Positions 43,673 through 52,673 of a stretch of 64,000 bases of DNA are shown here, one piece after another. The position numbers were made by a program, and so were the translations under genes. The DNA is from JAJDIA01 sp031555505 (GTDB lineage Bacteria > Bacteroidota > Bacteroidia > Bacteroidales > Tannerellaceae). How positions within the stretch are numbered: the first letter of the stretch is position 1; each line of letters begins with the position of its first letter. The stretch lies in NCBI GenBank assembly GCA_031555505.1, contig JAVBUH010000013.1:1-64000 (forward strand). Direction: 5' to 3'. The notes under the pieces are model-generated. The model did no database searches. It had not been told where the DNA came from and was given only the letters and a program-made list of their open reading frames with translations.

Positions 43673-44503
43673 TTACTTCAGCCGGATACCACCTGGTTCG
43701 AGTGTGATAAGTTGTTGCTTATAGAGCGTGCCGATCGCTTGTTTGAAGGCTTTCTTGCTGCAACGGAAAAGGGCGTAGATCTGCTCGGGCTCGCTTCTGT
43801 CGTGTAAGGGGATAAAGCCGCCCTGCGCCTTGAGGGATTCAAGGATTGTGCCGGCTATGCCTTCTACTTTGCGGAAGCCAAGCGGGGTGAGGCTAAGATC
43901 TATCTTATCGTCTTCGCGTACCTCTTTTATATAGCCTTTAAGGGATTCACCCTTTTCAAGGCGGCGGAATACTTCGCTTCGGTATATCAATCCCCAGTGC
44001 CTGTTGTTGATGATAGCGCGGTAACCGATCTCCGTTTCGTCAGCAATCAGGAGATCTACTTCCTGATTGTACTCATAATCGGGGGGCGTATTGCTGAGGA
44101 ATTTATCGATCCGGGCCGACGCCATGATGCGGTTTGTTATGTGATCGAGCCTGACGTATACCAGGTACCAACGGTCTTCCTGCATCGCCATCTTCTGTTC
44201 CTTGAATGGGACAAGAAGGTCTTTCATGATTCCCCAATCAAGGAAGGCGCCTGTGTTATTGACCGATTTTACGCGCATGAATTTGAATTCACCCACCGTT
44301 GCCAGCGGATGATCGGTGGTGGCGATAAGGCGCCCTTCGTTGTCGTGGTAGATAAAGACTTCAACCTGGTCGCCCGGTTTTACATTGTGGGGTACGTACC
44401 GTGCAGGCAGGAGAATTTCCAGGCCGTTGCCTCCGTCGAGGTAGACACCGAAATCAAGGTCTTTCACGATGGTGAGCGTATTGTATTGTCCGATGGCGAT
44501 CAT
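43673..44503 (-). CDS. CvfB-like S1-domain RNA-binding protein
   Basis: The 276-residue protein has three S1-like beta domains (about 1-60, 65-130 and 140-210) and a C-terminal winged helix (about 220-276, FRCSKKAFKQAIGTLYKQQLI). This is the CvfB/YitL architecture, a nucleic-acid-binding regulator in Firmicutes and common in Bacteroidetes. It should bind RNA in the cytosol; targets are unknown. It is convergent with the acyltransferase gene and divergent from the exopolysaccharide operon. Confidence 0.88.
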   Translation of the reverse strand: MIAIGQYNTLTIVKDLDFGVYLDGGNGLEILLPARYVPHNVKPGDQVEVFIYHDNEGRLIATTDHPLATVGEFKFMRVKSVNNTGAFLDWGIMKDLLVPFKEQKMAMQEDRWYLVYVRLDHITNRIMASARIDKFLSNTPPDYEYNQEVDLLIADETEIGYRAIINNRHWGLIYRSEVFRRLEKGESLKGYIKEVREDDKIDLSLTPLGFRKVEGIAGTILESLKAQGGFIPLHDRSEPEQIYALFRCSKKAFKQAIGTLYKQQLITLEPGGIRLK

Positions 44504-44522
44504 ACGATTGTCTATTTTACGG

Positions 44523-44530
44523 CAAACTTA
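44523..44530 (-). promoter_or_regulatory. Promoter -7 element for the cvfB-like gene
   Basis: Reverse-strand TAAGTTTG lies 19 bp before the ATG at 44503. Confidence 0.55.
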
Positions 44531-44585
44531 CACTTTTTTTGCGTCTTCATGCAGCAATATTTTAACGAATGCATCGTTATAGATG

Positions 44586-44622
44586 TAACTTTGTTGATTT
44601 AGCAATGAAAAGTGTACTTTTG
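44586..44622 (+). promoter_or_regulatory. Exopolysaccharide operon promoter, possibly tandem
   Basis: TTTG (44590-44593), 21 bp and TACTTTTG (44615-44622) form a full two-box promoter. TAACTTTG at 44586-44593 could itself be a second -7 element. The wza ATG at 44656 is 33 bp downstream. Confidence 0.7.
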
Positions 44623-44655
44623 CAATCGATTTACAAGCAATACAAATTTAGAAAG

Positions 44656-45468
44656 ATGAATATAAAAACCTTTACGCTACTGGCCCTGCTTGGTGTGTTG
44701 AGCGCTTGCGGAACACCTAAGGATGTGGCTTACTTCCAGGGAATAGATTCGGTTACAACAGAACAGTTGAGCCAGATGAATCAAAATTATACGTCGCTAA
44801 TCTGCCCGGATGATATGTTGACTATCACCGTGACGGCATGGGACCCGACTGTAGTGACACCGTTTAACCCGCCGGTATATGCGTATGCCACACAAGGCGA
44901 AGTGGGGGTGATGTCGTCGTCACAATTACAAACTTATCTGGTAGACAAAGAAGGCGATATCATTTTTCCGGTGATAGGTAAGATTCATGCTGCTGGACTT
45001 TCCAAGCAGGACTTTTCAGAGAATCTGCGTACAGAGATTGCTAAGTCTGTGCCTTCTGCGCAGGTCAATGTACAGATTGTGAATTATAAGGTAACGCTGC
45101 TGGGCGAGGTATCGCGCCCCGGCAGTATCTCGGTTCGTAACGACCGTATTTCTATCCTTGATGCCGTAGGACAGGTGGGAGACCTTACGATCAATGCTAA
45201 CCGGAAAAACATTTTGGTTGTCCGTGATATCGAAGGAGAGAAAACATTCGGTCGGATAGATATCACAGATCCGGCTTTGTTTGCTTCACCTTATTACTAC
45301 CTGCGTCAGAATGATGTAGTGTATGTGGAACCCAACGACGCCAAGAAAAAGAATGCGAAGTACAGTCAGGCGCAACAATATAGCGTAACAGTCTTTTCTG
45401 CCATTATATCCTCCATGTCGCTGATCACAAGTATGGTGCTGACAATTGTTTCTCAAACTAAAAAATAA
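44656..45468 (+). CDS. Wza-like polysaccharide export lipoprotein
   Basis: The 270-residue protein has a lipoprotein signal (lipobox LSAC), a polysaccharide biosynthesis/export domain (about 45-150, CPDDMLTITVTAWDP and VDKEGDIIFPVIGKI) and an SLBB domain with VTLLGEVSRPGSI and ILDAVGQVGDL. The C-terminus is hydrophobic (about 245-267), fitting a Wza-type outer-membrane helix. It should form the export channel. The frame opens at 44569, but the signal peptide and promoter fix the start at 44656. It is the first gene of the plus-strand operon. Confidence 0.92.
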   Translation: MNIKTFTLLALLGVLSACGTPKDVAYFQGIDSVTTEQLSQMNQNYTSLICPDDMLTITVTAWDPTVVTPFNPPVYAYATQGEVGVMSSSQLQTYLVDKEGDIIFPVIGKIHAAGLSKQDFSENLRTEIAKSVPSAQVNVQIVNYKVTLLGEVSRPGSISVRNDRISILDAVGQVGDLTINANRKNILVVRDIEGEKTFGRIDITDPALFASPYYYLRQNDVVYVEPNDAKKKNAKYSQAQQYSVTVFSAIISSMSLITSMVLTIVSQTKK

Positions 45469-45474
45469 CGACGA

Positions 45475-47094
45475 ATGGCTATGGAAGTGAAAGACAATGA
45501 GAATATAGGGTTGAAGTCCATTATCGTAAAATACCTGCTGCACTGGAAACTGTTTGTAGTCATGTTCGTGCTGTCGATCATCCCGGCAGTGCTTTACCTG
45601 ATGCTCTATCCGCGTACGTATGAAATGATGGCGCGCGTGCAGCTACAGGAAGATAAAGATATGGGCGGAGGCGGATTCGGCCTGGGTGAAGCAGCCGGAC
45701 TGATGAAATCGTTTGGAATAGGAAGTATGGGTGTGGGCGCTGTAAATGTGGAAGATGAGGTGAGAACTTTTGCCTCCAACAGCTTACTGAAGGAAGTAAC
45801 ACTGGCGCTGGGGGTGAATGTGGAGTACAGTCAACCTTATTCGTATTTCCATCTCTATGATCCGTCTGTGGTTGTGAGCGCTGATTCTCTTACCAATGAA
45901 CGACTAAACGAAGAAATTGAAATGAAGCTTCGTGTAAACGGAGATAAGATCAAGATCACCACGGAATCAGACCGGACGGGTAAGCATACCTTTGAATTTG
46001 CATCGTTGCCCGGTGTCATTTCGTTGGATCGATATACTTTTACTGTGAACTATACGCCCGGAAAGGGGCTGGCGGATGTACCGAAGAAGTTGGATATAGT
46101 GTATCGTCCGGCTGTGTGGGTGGCTGAAGAAATGGAGGAAGAGTTTATGATAGAAGAAGCCTCGAAGACTTCTAATATCATCGAACTGTCGTGTACTGAT
46201 CATGAAAAGCAACGCGGCTTGGATATCCTCAATACATTGATTGTTAAATACAACAATCGTAAAGCTGGTTTTAAGCAAGAAGATGCTGCCAAGACACTGG
46301 CGTTTTTGGATGCTCGAATTGATTCGATCACCAGGTCTCTTCATGTGGTGGAAGGAGAGATTGCCGTATATAAACATGAAAGAAAGCTGACGGATGTGGA
46401 GCATGACGTCCAGTTTTATGTAGAACAGATGAAAGAATTGCAGGTCAAACTGATCGACCTCGAAGCACAAGGTAATCTGCTCCGGATGATGAACGATTTT
46501 GTGAAAGAACCGGCTAATAAATACAACCTGGTGCCCGCTCTCCTGTCGCAGGAAGGCGAAAAAGGCGGCCCGATCATGGCGTACAACGAGATCTTGCTGG
46601 AACGTACACGTGTGATCCAGAACTCATCTATGTCTAATCCGTTGGTATCCTCTTTATCCGAACAGGCCGACCGTTTACGCGAAAGTGTATTTTCTTCGAT
46701 TATGAATGCACAGCAGAGCATGCAACTGTCTATCGAAGATGTGAAGAAGAAAGAACAGGCGTTGTACGATATGATGGGTAGTTATCCGGAGTATGAGCGC
46801 GACTTTCTCGAACTCAAACGTCAACAGGAAATTTTCCAGGGAGTGTACCTGATCCTGCTCCAAAAACGGGAAGAAACGGCGTTGAATGGCGGGCTCGATC
46901 GTCAGAAAGCACGCCTTGTGGATGCGGCTTATGTGAAAAGCCGTCCTGTAGGGCCGCGTAAGTTGTATGCGGCAATCGGCATGATGGTGTTTACACTGGT
47001 CTTCTCCGCCGGGTATATTTTCTGTAAGGAACAAGTTATTTCATTGTATAAAGCATATAAGGAGGCATCTTCCGGCAAAGAGGGCAATGAGTGA
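45475..47094 (+). CDS. Wzz/GumC-type chain-length determinant
   Basis: The 539-residue protein has an N-terminal membrane helix (about 25-45, LFVVMFVLSIIPAVLYLML), a large periplasmic part with coiled coils (about 260-300 and 400-470), and a second helix near 500-520 preceded by the Pro-rich SRPVGPRK. No cytoplasmic tyrosine kinase domain follows, so control by a BY-kinase would need another protein. It works with Wza and Wzy to set polymer length. It starts 6 bp after wza. Confidence 0.92.
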   Translation: MAMEVKDNENIGLKSIIVKYLLHWKLFVVMFVLSIIPAVLYLMLYPRTYEMMARVQLQEDKDMGGGGFGLGEAAGLMKSFGIGSMGVGAVNVEDEVRTFASNSLLKEVTLALGVNVEYSQPYSYFHLYDPSVVVSADSLTNERLNEEIEMKLRVNGDKIKITTESDRTGKHTFEFASLPGVISLDRYTFTVNYTPGKGLADVPKKLDIVYRPAVWVAEEMEEEFMIEEASKTSNIIELSCTDHEKQRGLDILNTLIVKYNNRKAGFKQEDAAKTLAFLDARIDSITRSLHVVEGEIAVYKHERKLTDVEHDVQFYVEQMKELQVKLIDLEAQGNLLRMMNDFVKEPANKYNLVPALLSQEGEKGGPIMAYNEILLERTRVIQNSSMSNPLVSSLSEQADRLRESVFSSIMNAQQSMQLSIEDVKKKEQALYDMMGSYPEYERDFLELKRQQEIFQGVYLILLQKREETALNGGLDRQKARLVDAAYVKSRPVGPRKLYAAIGMMVFTLVFSAGYIFCKEQVISLYKAYKEASSGKEGNE

Positions 47095-48133
47095 CAGGCA
47101 AGGAAAAGTAATAATACTGGCTACTTCGCCTAAAACTCATGGCGGGATATCGGCAGTGCTGAATGCATACCGGTCGGGTGAACAATGGAAGCGCTACCAT
47201 GTTGTCTGGATTGCTACGCATATCGATCGCTCTCCGGTAGTGAAGCTGGCATATATGGCAGTAGCGCTGATGCGTTTCCTTTTTCTTATTCCTTTCTACG
47301 ATGCGATCCATATCCATTCAGGCGTTGGTGTGTCACCGAGGCGTAAGCGAGTGTTTTTTATATTGGCGGGTTGGCTCCACAAGAAGCGGATCGTACATGT
47401 GCATCTTGGCGAGCAGATAGCTGAGCCTGAGCAGATGCAGTTGTATCGACCACTGCTGGAAGAGGCTGATTGCATTGTGGTTTTGTCTGAAAAATGGAAA
47501 ACGTTCGTGCAGTCTCATTTCCGGGTGAAGGGGGAGGTACGGGTAATCTATAATCCTTGTCCTGATGTATGGCCGGTAGCGGTTACGAAACGAAAACCGT
47601 ATATACTGTTTGCCGGTACAATCAATCCTAATAAAGGATACAAAGACCTGATCCTTGCCTTTGCGGCTATTGTTATGCGGAATCCACAGTGGAAGTTGGT
47701 ACTGGCCGGAACCGGAGAGATGGATGAGGCTCACAGGTTTGCTTCGCAGCATTTGTCTCCCGGACAGGTAACATTTGTCGGTTGGGTACAGGGAGAGGCA
47801 AAGGCTTGCCTGTATGCAGAGGCATCGGTATTCTGTTTGCCCAGTTATGCCGAAGGATTTCCGATGTCTGTTCTGGAAGCCTGGTCGTATGGTACACCGG
47901 TAGTGTGTACGCCGGTAGGCGCTTTGACGGAGATTGTGGAAGACGAGACGAATGTGTTGTTGTTTCCTCCCGGTGATACGACACGATTGACACAGTTGTT
48001 GGATCGGATGTTGAGCGACAGTACTTTGCGTGCTTCGCTGGCTGTCGAAGCCAATAAGCTGGCCGAACGGTTTACTCCCCGGACGATCAACGAACAGGTA
48101 GGTCGGATGTATGCTGATGTATTGAATAGTTAA
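47087..48133 (+). CDS. GT4-family glycosyltransferase
   Basis: The 348-residue GT-B enzyme has an N-terminal domain with KTHGGISAVLNAYRSG and a C-terminal donor domain with ILFAGTINPNKGYKDLI, LAGTGEMDE and the retaining-GT E-x7-E motif in PSYAEGFPMSVLEAWSYGTPVV. It adds one sugar to the lipid-linked repeat at the cytoplasmic face. It overlaps wzz by 8 bp, so they are translationally coupled. Donor and linkage cannot be read. Confidence 0.92.
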   Translation: MSDRQGKVIILATSPKTHGGISAVLNAYRSGEQWKRYHVVWIATHIDRSPVVKLAYMAVALMRFLFLIPFYDAIHIHSGVGVSPRRKRVFFILAGWLHKKRIVHVHLGEQIAEPEQMQLYRPLLEEADCIVVLSEKWKTFVQSHFRVKGEVRVIYNPCPDVWPVAVTKRKPYILFAGTINPNKGYKDLILAFAAIVMRNPQWKLVLAGTGEMDEAHRFASQHLSPGQVTFVGWVQGEAKACLYAEASVFCLPSYAEGFPMSVLEAWSYGTPVVCTPVGALTEIVEDETNVLLFPPGDTTRLTQLLDRMLSDSTLRASLAVEANKLAERFTPRTINEQVGRMYADVLNS

Positions 48134-48157
48134 GTGTATGACATATAAATGGATTCT

Positions 48158-49153
48158 ATGAAAAAGATATTGGTGACCGGAGGAGCCGGAATGATAGGTT
48201 CTAACCTGGTGAAAAAGCTTGTAGGTAAAGGTGATGAAGTGTTTGTGGTTGATAACCTCTGGAGGGGTAAGCTGGCTTATCTGGAAGACGCAGATGGCAA
48301 ACCGGTGATCCCGCTGGATACGCACTTCTTTAATCGTGATCTTTCAGTGGCAGGTCAATGCGACGATCTGATTGCTAAGGTAGATTACGTGGTACATCTG
48401 GCCGATATCGTAGCCGGTATCGATTACGTGTTCAATAACCAGGGTGACCTGTTCCGGCAGAATATCCTGATCAATTCCAATACCATCCAGTCAGCACGTC
48501 AACAGGGACGTCACCTGAAAGGATTCCTTTATGTAGGAACGGCTTGCAGTTTTCCGCTCACCAAACAAAATTCGCTCGATGTCGTACCCTTACGGGAAGA
48601 AGACCTGTATCCGGCACAACCCGAATCGGCTTATGGATGGAGCAAACTGATGGGACAGTATGAAACAGAATTATTGGAGAAGGAAACGGGTATTCCTACT
48701 TGCACACTGATGTTCCACAATGTCTATGGCTCGCCCTGCGACTTCGGTGCACGTAGCCAGGTGATTCCGGCACTGATCCGGAAGGCGATCAACTATCCTG
48801 ATGAACCGTTCGAAGTCTGGGGTAGCGGTACACAGGGACGCGCCTTTATTCATGTAGACGATATTGTGGATGCACTCGACAAAGCGCTTGATAAGGGCTT
48901 GGGCAAAGGAATGTTCCAGATTGGCCCGGGAGAATGCACCTCTATTCGCGAGATTGCCGAGCAGGTAGTTGCGATCTCCGGTAAACAGATTGATATTTTC
49001 TATGATACCACGCGCCCGGAAGGCGACAAAGCACGTTGTGCCGATTACTCACTCGCCAAGCAGGTGCTGGGCTGGGAACCGCGTGTACCGTTGTGCGAAG
49101 GCTTGGAGCGTCAGTATCGCTGGATTGAGAATGAAATTAATAAAACAAAATAA
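48158..49153 (+). CDS. NAD-dependent epimerase/dehydratase (nucleotide sugar)
   Basis: The 331-residue extended SDR has ILVTGGAGMIGSNLV for NAD binding and the catalytic Y159-x3-K in AYGWSKLMGQ, with a Thr/Ser in YVGTACSF. C-terminal motifs (GSGTQGRAFIHVDDIVDAL) resemble GDP-mannose 3,5-epimerase and UDP-glucose 4-epimerase relatives. It should make a sugar nucleotide for the repeat unit. An ATG at 48149 (MDSMKK) is possible; 48158 gives the usual MKKILVTGG start. It lies within the wza operon. Confidence 0.9.
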   Translation: MKKILVTGGAGMIGSNLVKKLVGKGDEVFVVDNLWRGKLAYLEDADGKPVIPLDTHFFNRDLSVAGQCDDLIAKVDYVVHLADIVAGIDYVFNNQGDLFRQNILINSNTIQSARQQGRHLKGFLYVGTACSFPLTKQNSLDVVPLREEDLYPAQPESAYGWSKLMGQYETELLEKETGIPTCTLMFHNVYGSPCDFGARSQVIPALIRKAINYPDEPFEVWGSGTQGRAFIHVDDIVDALDKALDKGLGKGMFQIGPGECTSIREIAEQVVAISGKQIDIFYDTTRPEGDKARCADYSLAKQVLGWEPRVPLCEGLERQYRWIENEINKTK

Positions 49154-49177
49154 GTTCTTCTTAACGCTGCTGATGCT

Positions 49178-49915
49178 ATGAATGCTTATTTTAATGTTAA
49201 CATCGAATTTGATCCGCAGGCAGTAGACGACACCATCCGTGATACGATCCGTACAGGCGGAAAAGGGTATGTGTGTGCGATCGAAAGTAACAACCTGACC
49301 GTGGCAAATACCCAACCCGACTTTCAGCAAGCGGTAAACGGTGCGCTGGTAAATATATGCGATGGCTCCAACCTGGCCTGGTTGCTGGGCAAGTTGCATG
49401 GACAGCCTTTCCGGTCGTACATCGGAGCCGATCTTTTTGTTCGCTATATAAAAGCAGGTCAATTCAAGCAATATTTCCTAGGCAATACCCGCCCGGTACT
49501 GGACGGCTTGCGTGAAAACCTGTCGAAGTTTGACCCGAAGATTGCCTCTATGCCTTTCGTCGAACTTCCTTTCCGTACCGTGGATGAATTCGACTATCCA
49601 CAAATCGCCGCCGATATCAACCGTGAATCTCCCGATATCATCTGGGTGTCTCTGGGCGCCCCCAAGCAGGAATTCTTTATGAGTAAGTTGTTGCCTTACC
49701 TGGACCGGGGTGTAATGTTTGGCTTTGGGGCTATTTTCAATTTCAATGCCGGCGCTGGCCATGTGAAACGGGCGCCAGGGTGGATGCTGGCTTTGCGGTT
49801 AGAGTGGTTATACCGTGCCTTTGAAGAGCCAAAGAAGAATGTCCCTCGCTACGCCAATTTTCTCAAAATCCTTCCCCGACTCATCCATGACGAACGGCGG
49901 AAACTACGTGGGTGA
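49178..49915 (+). CDS. WecG/TagA/CpsF-family glycosyltransferase
   Basis: The 245-residue GT26 enzyme has the early Asp motif NICDGSNLAWLLG, the segment FLGNTRPVLDGL and the signature DIIWVSLGAPKQEFFM, with a C-terminal amphipathic LEWLYRAFEEPKK. Family members add the second sugar (often ManNAcA-like or GlcA-like) to the lipid-linked primer. With the GT4 enzyme it gives only two non-priming transferases in this locus. It is the last plus-strand gene before a terminator. Confidence 0.93.
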   Translation: MNAYFNVNIEFDPQAVDDTIRDTIRTGGKGYVCAIESNNLTVANTQPDFQQAVNGALVNICDGSNLAWLLGKLHGQPFRSYIGADLFVRYIKAGQFKQYFLGNTRPVLDGLRENLSKFDPKIASMPFVELPFRTVDEFDYPQIAADINRESPDIIWVSLGAPKQEFFMSKLLPYLDRGVMFGFGAIFNFNAGAGHVKRAPGWMLALRLEWLYRAFEEPKKNVPRYANFLKILPRLIHDERRKLRG

Positions 49916-49945
49916 CTTCTGATAGTATGAAAGAATAATTCGGAT

Positions 49946-49984
49946 AAAGGTACAGAGACTCTCGGATTGAGTACCTTTCTTTAT
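49946..49984. terminator. Hairpin terminator between wecG-like and wzx
   Basis: AAAGGTAC (49946-49953) pairs with GTACCTTT (49971-49978), followed by CTTTATTTCTT. It lies between two convergent genes and may serve the plus-strand operon. Confidence 0.65.
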
Positions 49985-51243
49985 TTCTTAAATAGCTTGT
50001 ATTTGGATACGCCATAGATGCGGAGGCTGATCAGCAGGCATTCGGAGAAGACTACCAGAGCTGCAACTGTATAGATAGAGAGGGTGCCTGTGAGATACAA
50101 GGTTAATAGACCTACCAGGTGGATACAGGAGGTGAACATGACCGTCCAGTTGGTATATAACGGATGTCCCATTGCAGCAAGGAACGGATAGCCAAGTAGC
50201 ATGGATGGTACGGTGACTACGCATCCACACAGGAGGATACGGAATACTTCGAGTGAGTAGTTGTCGTCCGGGTTATACACAAGGTGGATGATCAGTCCCG
50301 AGAAGGCTAATGCCAGGATGACGGTGAAAATATTGACAGTGCTTATCCACCGGAAGATTTTTTTGAAGAACCTTACATCATGGCTCTTGGCTATATGCGG
50401 GAAAAGCACACCGTTGAAAGGTAGGAGTAATTGGTTGTAAGCCTGGTATAGCTTTTCAGCAGCCGAATAGTATCCTACAGCCACGTTGCCGCACACTAGG
50501 CCCAGTACAAAGGAATTGCTGGTAGTGAAGAGCGACAGTGAGGCCCGGGAAAGGAAATAGGTACCGCTATCCTTCAGTGTTACATAGATGGACGTAAACG
50601 AAGGAATGAACCATTTCATTCCCATCTTCACATACACAAAATAAAGGCTGAACAGGCCGGCCAGAATATAGCCGAAACTGTAGCATGCCGGTGCATAGAT
50701 ATAATGCTGGGGAGCCTTGATGAAGAAGAAGAACGGAATGATGCTGATCGACTTGGCCAACAGGTTGAAGACAGTGATATATTTCATCGTTTCCATACCC
50801 TGGAAAAACCACATTGGAAACATCACATTCCCTATCACCATTCCGAAATAAAGCAGATAGAAAAAAGCGTCTTTCTGGAATCTGTCGAACGTGAACGTGA
50901 GGCCGAGCAGGATCAGGAAGCTAATCACACACAGGATCAATCTACCTAGCATAGCGCTGTTGAGGTAGGTGTTGATTTGCACCGGATTGTCGCGGTGTTG
51001 TGAGATATATTTGGTGGCCGACAGATTAAAACCAAAGTCGGTAAACATGATGAAGTACTGCGTAAATGCATACCCAAAGTTAACTAGCCCGAACTGCTCG
51101 ACTTCGAGCGTGCGGAACAGGTAAGGAATAGAAATCAGCGGTAGCAGATAATTAACGCCTTGCAGGAGAACAAGCGAGACGAAGTTGGTGAACATGGGGT
51201 TGGTTCGAAGACGGGAGATGTATGCTTTGTAGTCCATGCTCAT
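49981..51243 (-). CDS. Wzx-type oligosaccharide flippase
   Basis: The 420-residue protein has about twelve membrane helices with the MOP/PST family start FTNFVSLVLLQGVNYLLPLISIP trimmed to its known pattern, and TKYISQHRDN after helix 2. It should flip the undecaprenyl-linked repeat unit to the periplasm. Its start overlaps the wzy stop by one base (TAATG), so the two are coupled. It is transcribed against the wza operon and ends just past its terminator. Confidence 0.9.
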   Translation of the reverse strand: MSMDYKAYISRLRTNPMFTNFVSLVLLQGVNYLLPLISIPYLFRTLEVEQFGLVNFGYAFTQYFIMFTDFGFNLSATKYISQHRDNPVQINTYLNSAMLGRLILCVISFLILLGLTFTFDRFQKDAFFYLLYFGMVIGNVMFPMWFFQGMETMKYITVFNLLAKSISIIPFFFFIKAPQHYIYAPACYSFGYILAGLFSLYFVYVKMGMKWFIPSFTSIYVTLKDSGTYFLSRASLSLFTTSNSFVLGLVCGNVAVGYYSAAEKLYQAYNQLLLPFNGVLFPHIAKSHDVRFFKKIFRWISTVNIFTVILALAFSGLIIHLVYNPDDNYSLEVFRILLCGCVVTVPSMLLGYPFLAAMGHPLYTNWTVMFTSCIHLVGLLTLYLTGTLSIYTVAALVVFSECLLISLRIYGVSKYKLFKK

Positions 51244-52505
51244 TATAGCTTGAGTGAAGTTGCCTGGATTTCGGCCTCGGATACAGGGGTTTCTGCTGCC
51301 TGCTCTCTGATAAGTTGTTTATAAGCCGCAAGCAACAAACCGATGAAGAGCAGCATGAAGAATCCCCGGTTGCTGGTAAACGTGGCATCGGCGATGTTGT
51401 CTATCGATACGGTTCCGGCAATTAACAGAATGATCGAGAAAAATTGTACCTGGTTGGTTTTACGGAAAAAGACGTATGCTTTCCGCAGGATAAACAGCCA
51501 GAAGAGGATGTACAGGAAGATGCCAACCAAACCAAATTGAGCAAGTGAGGGGTAATAGGTGTCGGCTACAAAGCTACTGTAACTCTTGCTCAATCCCCAA
51601 ACAGAATCAATTCCATACTTCGAGTAAATATCCGAATAGTAAGCTCCCGAAGCATGAGTGGCAAAACTGGCCAGTCCACTTCCGAAGGGAAAGAAATCAA
51701 TAAAAATAGGAATAGATGTGGTATATAGTGCCATACGAGCCAGATAATCCAGTTCTACTTCGCCGGAAATCCCTTGGGCAAAATAGAAAATAATCTTCTC
51801 GCGCGCTACAAATACAATAACCGCCAGCATGCCTACGAGCGTAAGGACCGTCCGGAAGTTCAGGTGCAGGTTCTTTGGATTACCGAAGTAAAAAATAACA
51901 AAGCAGGAAAGCGCAAAGAATCCGTAAAACTTGGACCTCCCGGATGCCAAGCCGATAGATAGCATCAACAGGAAGGTGAGTTTTTCGTTCCAGGTAAATG
52001 CACAACTGAACAGGTAAGTCAATGATACCGCCGTAATTGCAGCGGCATATGCATTGGGATGGGTGATAACCTGCCACAGTATCTGTTCGTTGACCATGGC
52101 AGCCAGACCAAGCGGCAGTAAAAATAAAGCCCAGACTGCGAGAGCAATTTGTTTCAGCAGTTTGCGTTGTGCTTCGCTGAAAGCCGGCATCATTTGATAG
52201 GTACAGAAGAGTGCCAGATAGGGCTTGAGTTGGATGATCAGGTCTACCACGATGGCTTTTCGTGTATTGCTCCCTATCCATATTGAATAGCATAAATAGA
52301 AGAAAAAGATACACAGGGTAACGATAAAGGCCTTGTTCATCTCCCAGTCTTTCGAACGGAACAGTGTGATGACGAAGAGTACCAGCAGCAGCAGCGCACA
52401 GATCTCATCACTCGACTTGAAACCGATGACGTCGTAGAGGACAACTCCAAAGAGCAGTGTAATTATAAATAGGTTATAAAAATGCTTGTTGACCAGGTCT
52501 TGCAT
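51243..52505 (-). CDS. Wzy-type O-antigen/exopolysaccharide polymerase
   Basis: The 420-residue protein has about ten to twelve membrane helices and a larger periplasmic loop (about residues 250-330, with PFGSGLASFATHASGAYYSD), as in O-antigen ligases and polymerases. It should polymerise repeat units in the periplasm. A longer frame runs to 53057 but its first 184 residues are antisense to ugd, so the ATG at 52505 (MQDLVNKHFYN) is chosen. It is coupled to wzx and divergent from ugd. Confidence 0.88.
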   Translation of the reverse strand: MQDLVNKHFYNLFIITLLFGVVLYDVIGFKSSDEICALLLLVLFVITLFRSKDWEMNKAFIVTLCIFFFYLCYSIWIGSNTRKAIVVDLIIQLKPYLALFCTYQMMPAFSEAQRKLLKQIALAVWALFLLPLGLAAMVNEQILWQVITHPNAYAAAITAVSLTYLFSCAFTWNEKLTFLLMLSIGLASGRSKFYGFFALSCFVIFYFGNPKNLHLNFRTVLTLVGMLAVIVFVAREKIIFYFAQGISGEVELDYLARMALYTTSIPIFIDFFPFGSGLASFATHASGAYYSDIYSKYGIDSVWGLSKSYSSFVADTYYPSLAQFGLVGIFLYILFWLFILRKAYVFFRKTNQVQFFSIILLIAGTVSIDNIADATFTSNRGFFMLLFIGLLLAAYKQLIREQAAETPVSEAEIQATSLKL

Positions 52506-52529
52506 GCAAACGTCTTTTGTAGAATAACG

Positions 52530-52562
52530 GCGGGCAGGGTAAAATATTATCCCGGTTCCCGC
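52530..52562 (-). promoter_or_regulatory. Nested stem-loop in the wzy leader
   Basis: On the reverse strand GCGGG-N4-GGG pairs with CCC-N2-CCCGC around an AT-rich loop, between the promoter element (52573) and the wzy start. It could affect translation or early termination. Confidence 0.35.
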
Positions 52563-52572
52563 TTCAGGCGTG

Positions 52573-52580
52573 CAAATATA
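52573..52580 (-). promoter_or_regulatory. Promoter -7 element for wzy-wzx
   Basis: Reverse-strand TATATTTG lies about 67 bp upstream of the wzy ATG. Confidence 0.55.
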
Positions 52581-52625
52581 CGGATGATTCGGCGAGATCG
52601 GATCAAGTAAGTCGTGAAATAATCG

Positions 52626-52633
52626 TACATTTG
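52626..52633 (+). promoter_or_regulatory. Promoter -7 element for ugd
   Basis: TACATTTG lies 40 bp before the ATG at 52674, divergent from the wzy promoter. Confidence 0.55.
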
Positions 52634-52673
52634 TGCCGTTTATGCAATGTGCATGACTAAATAGATACGAAAT

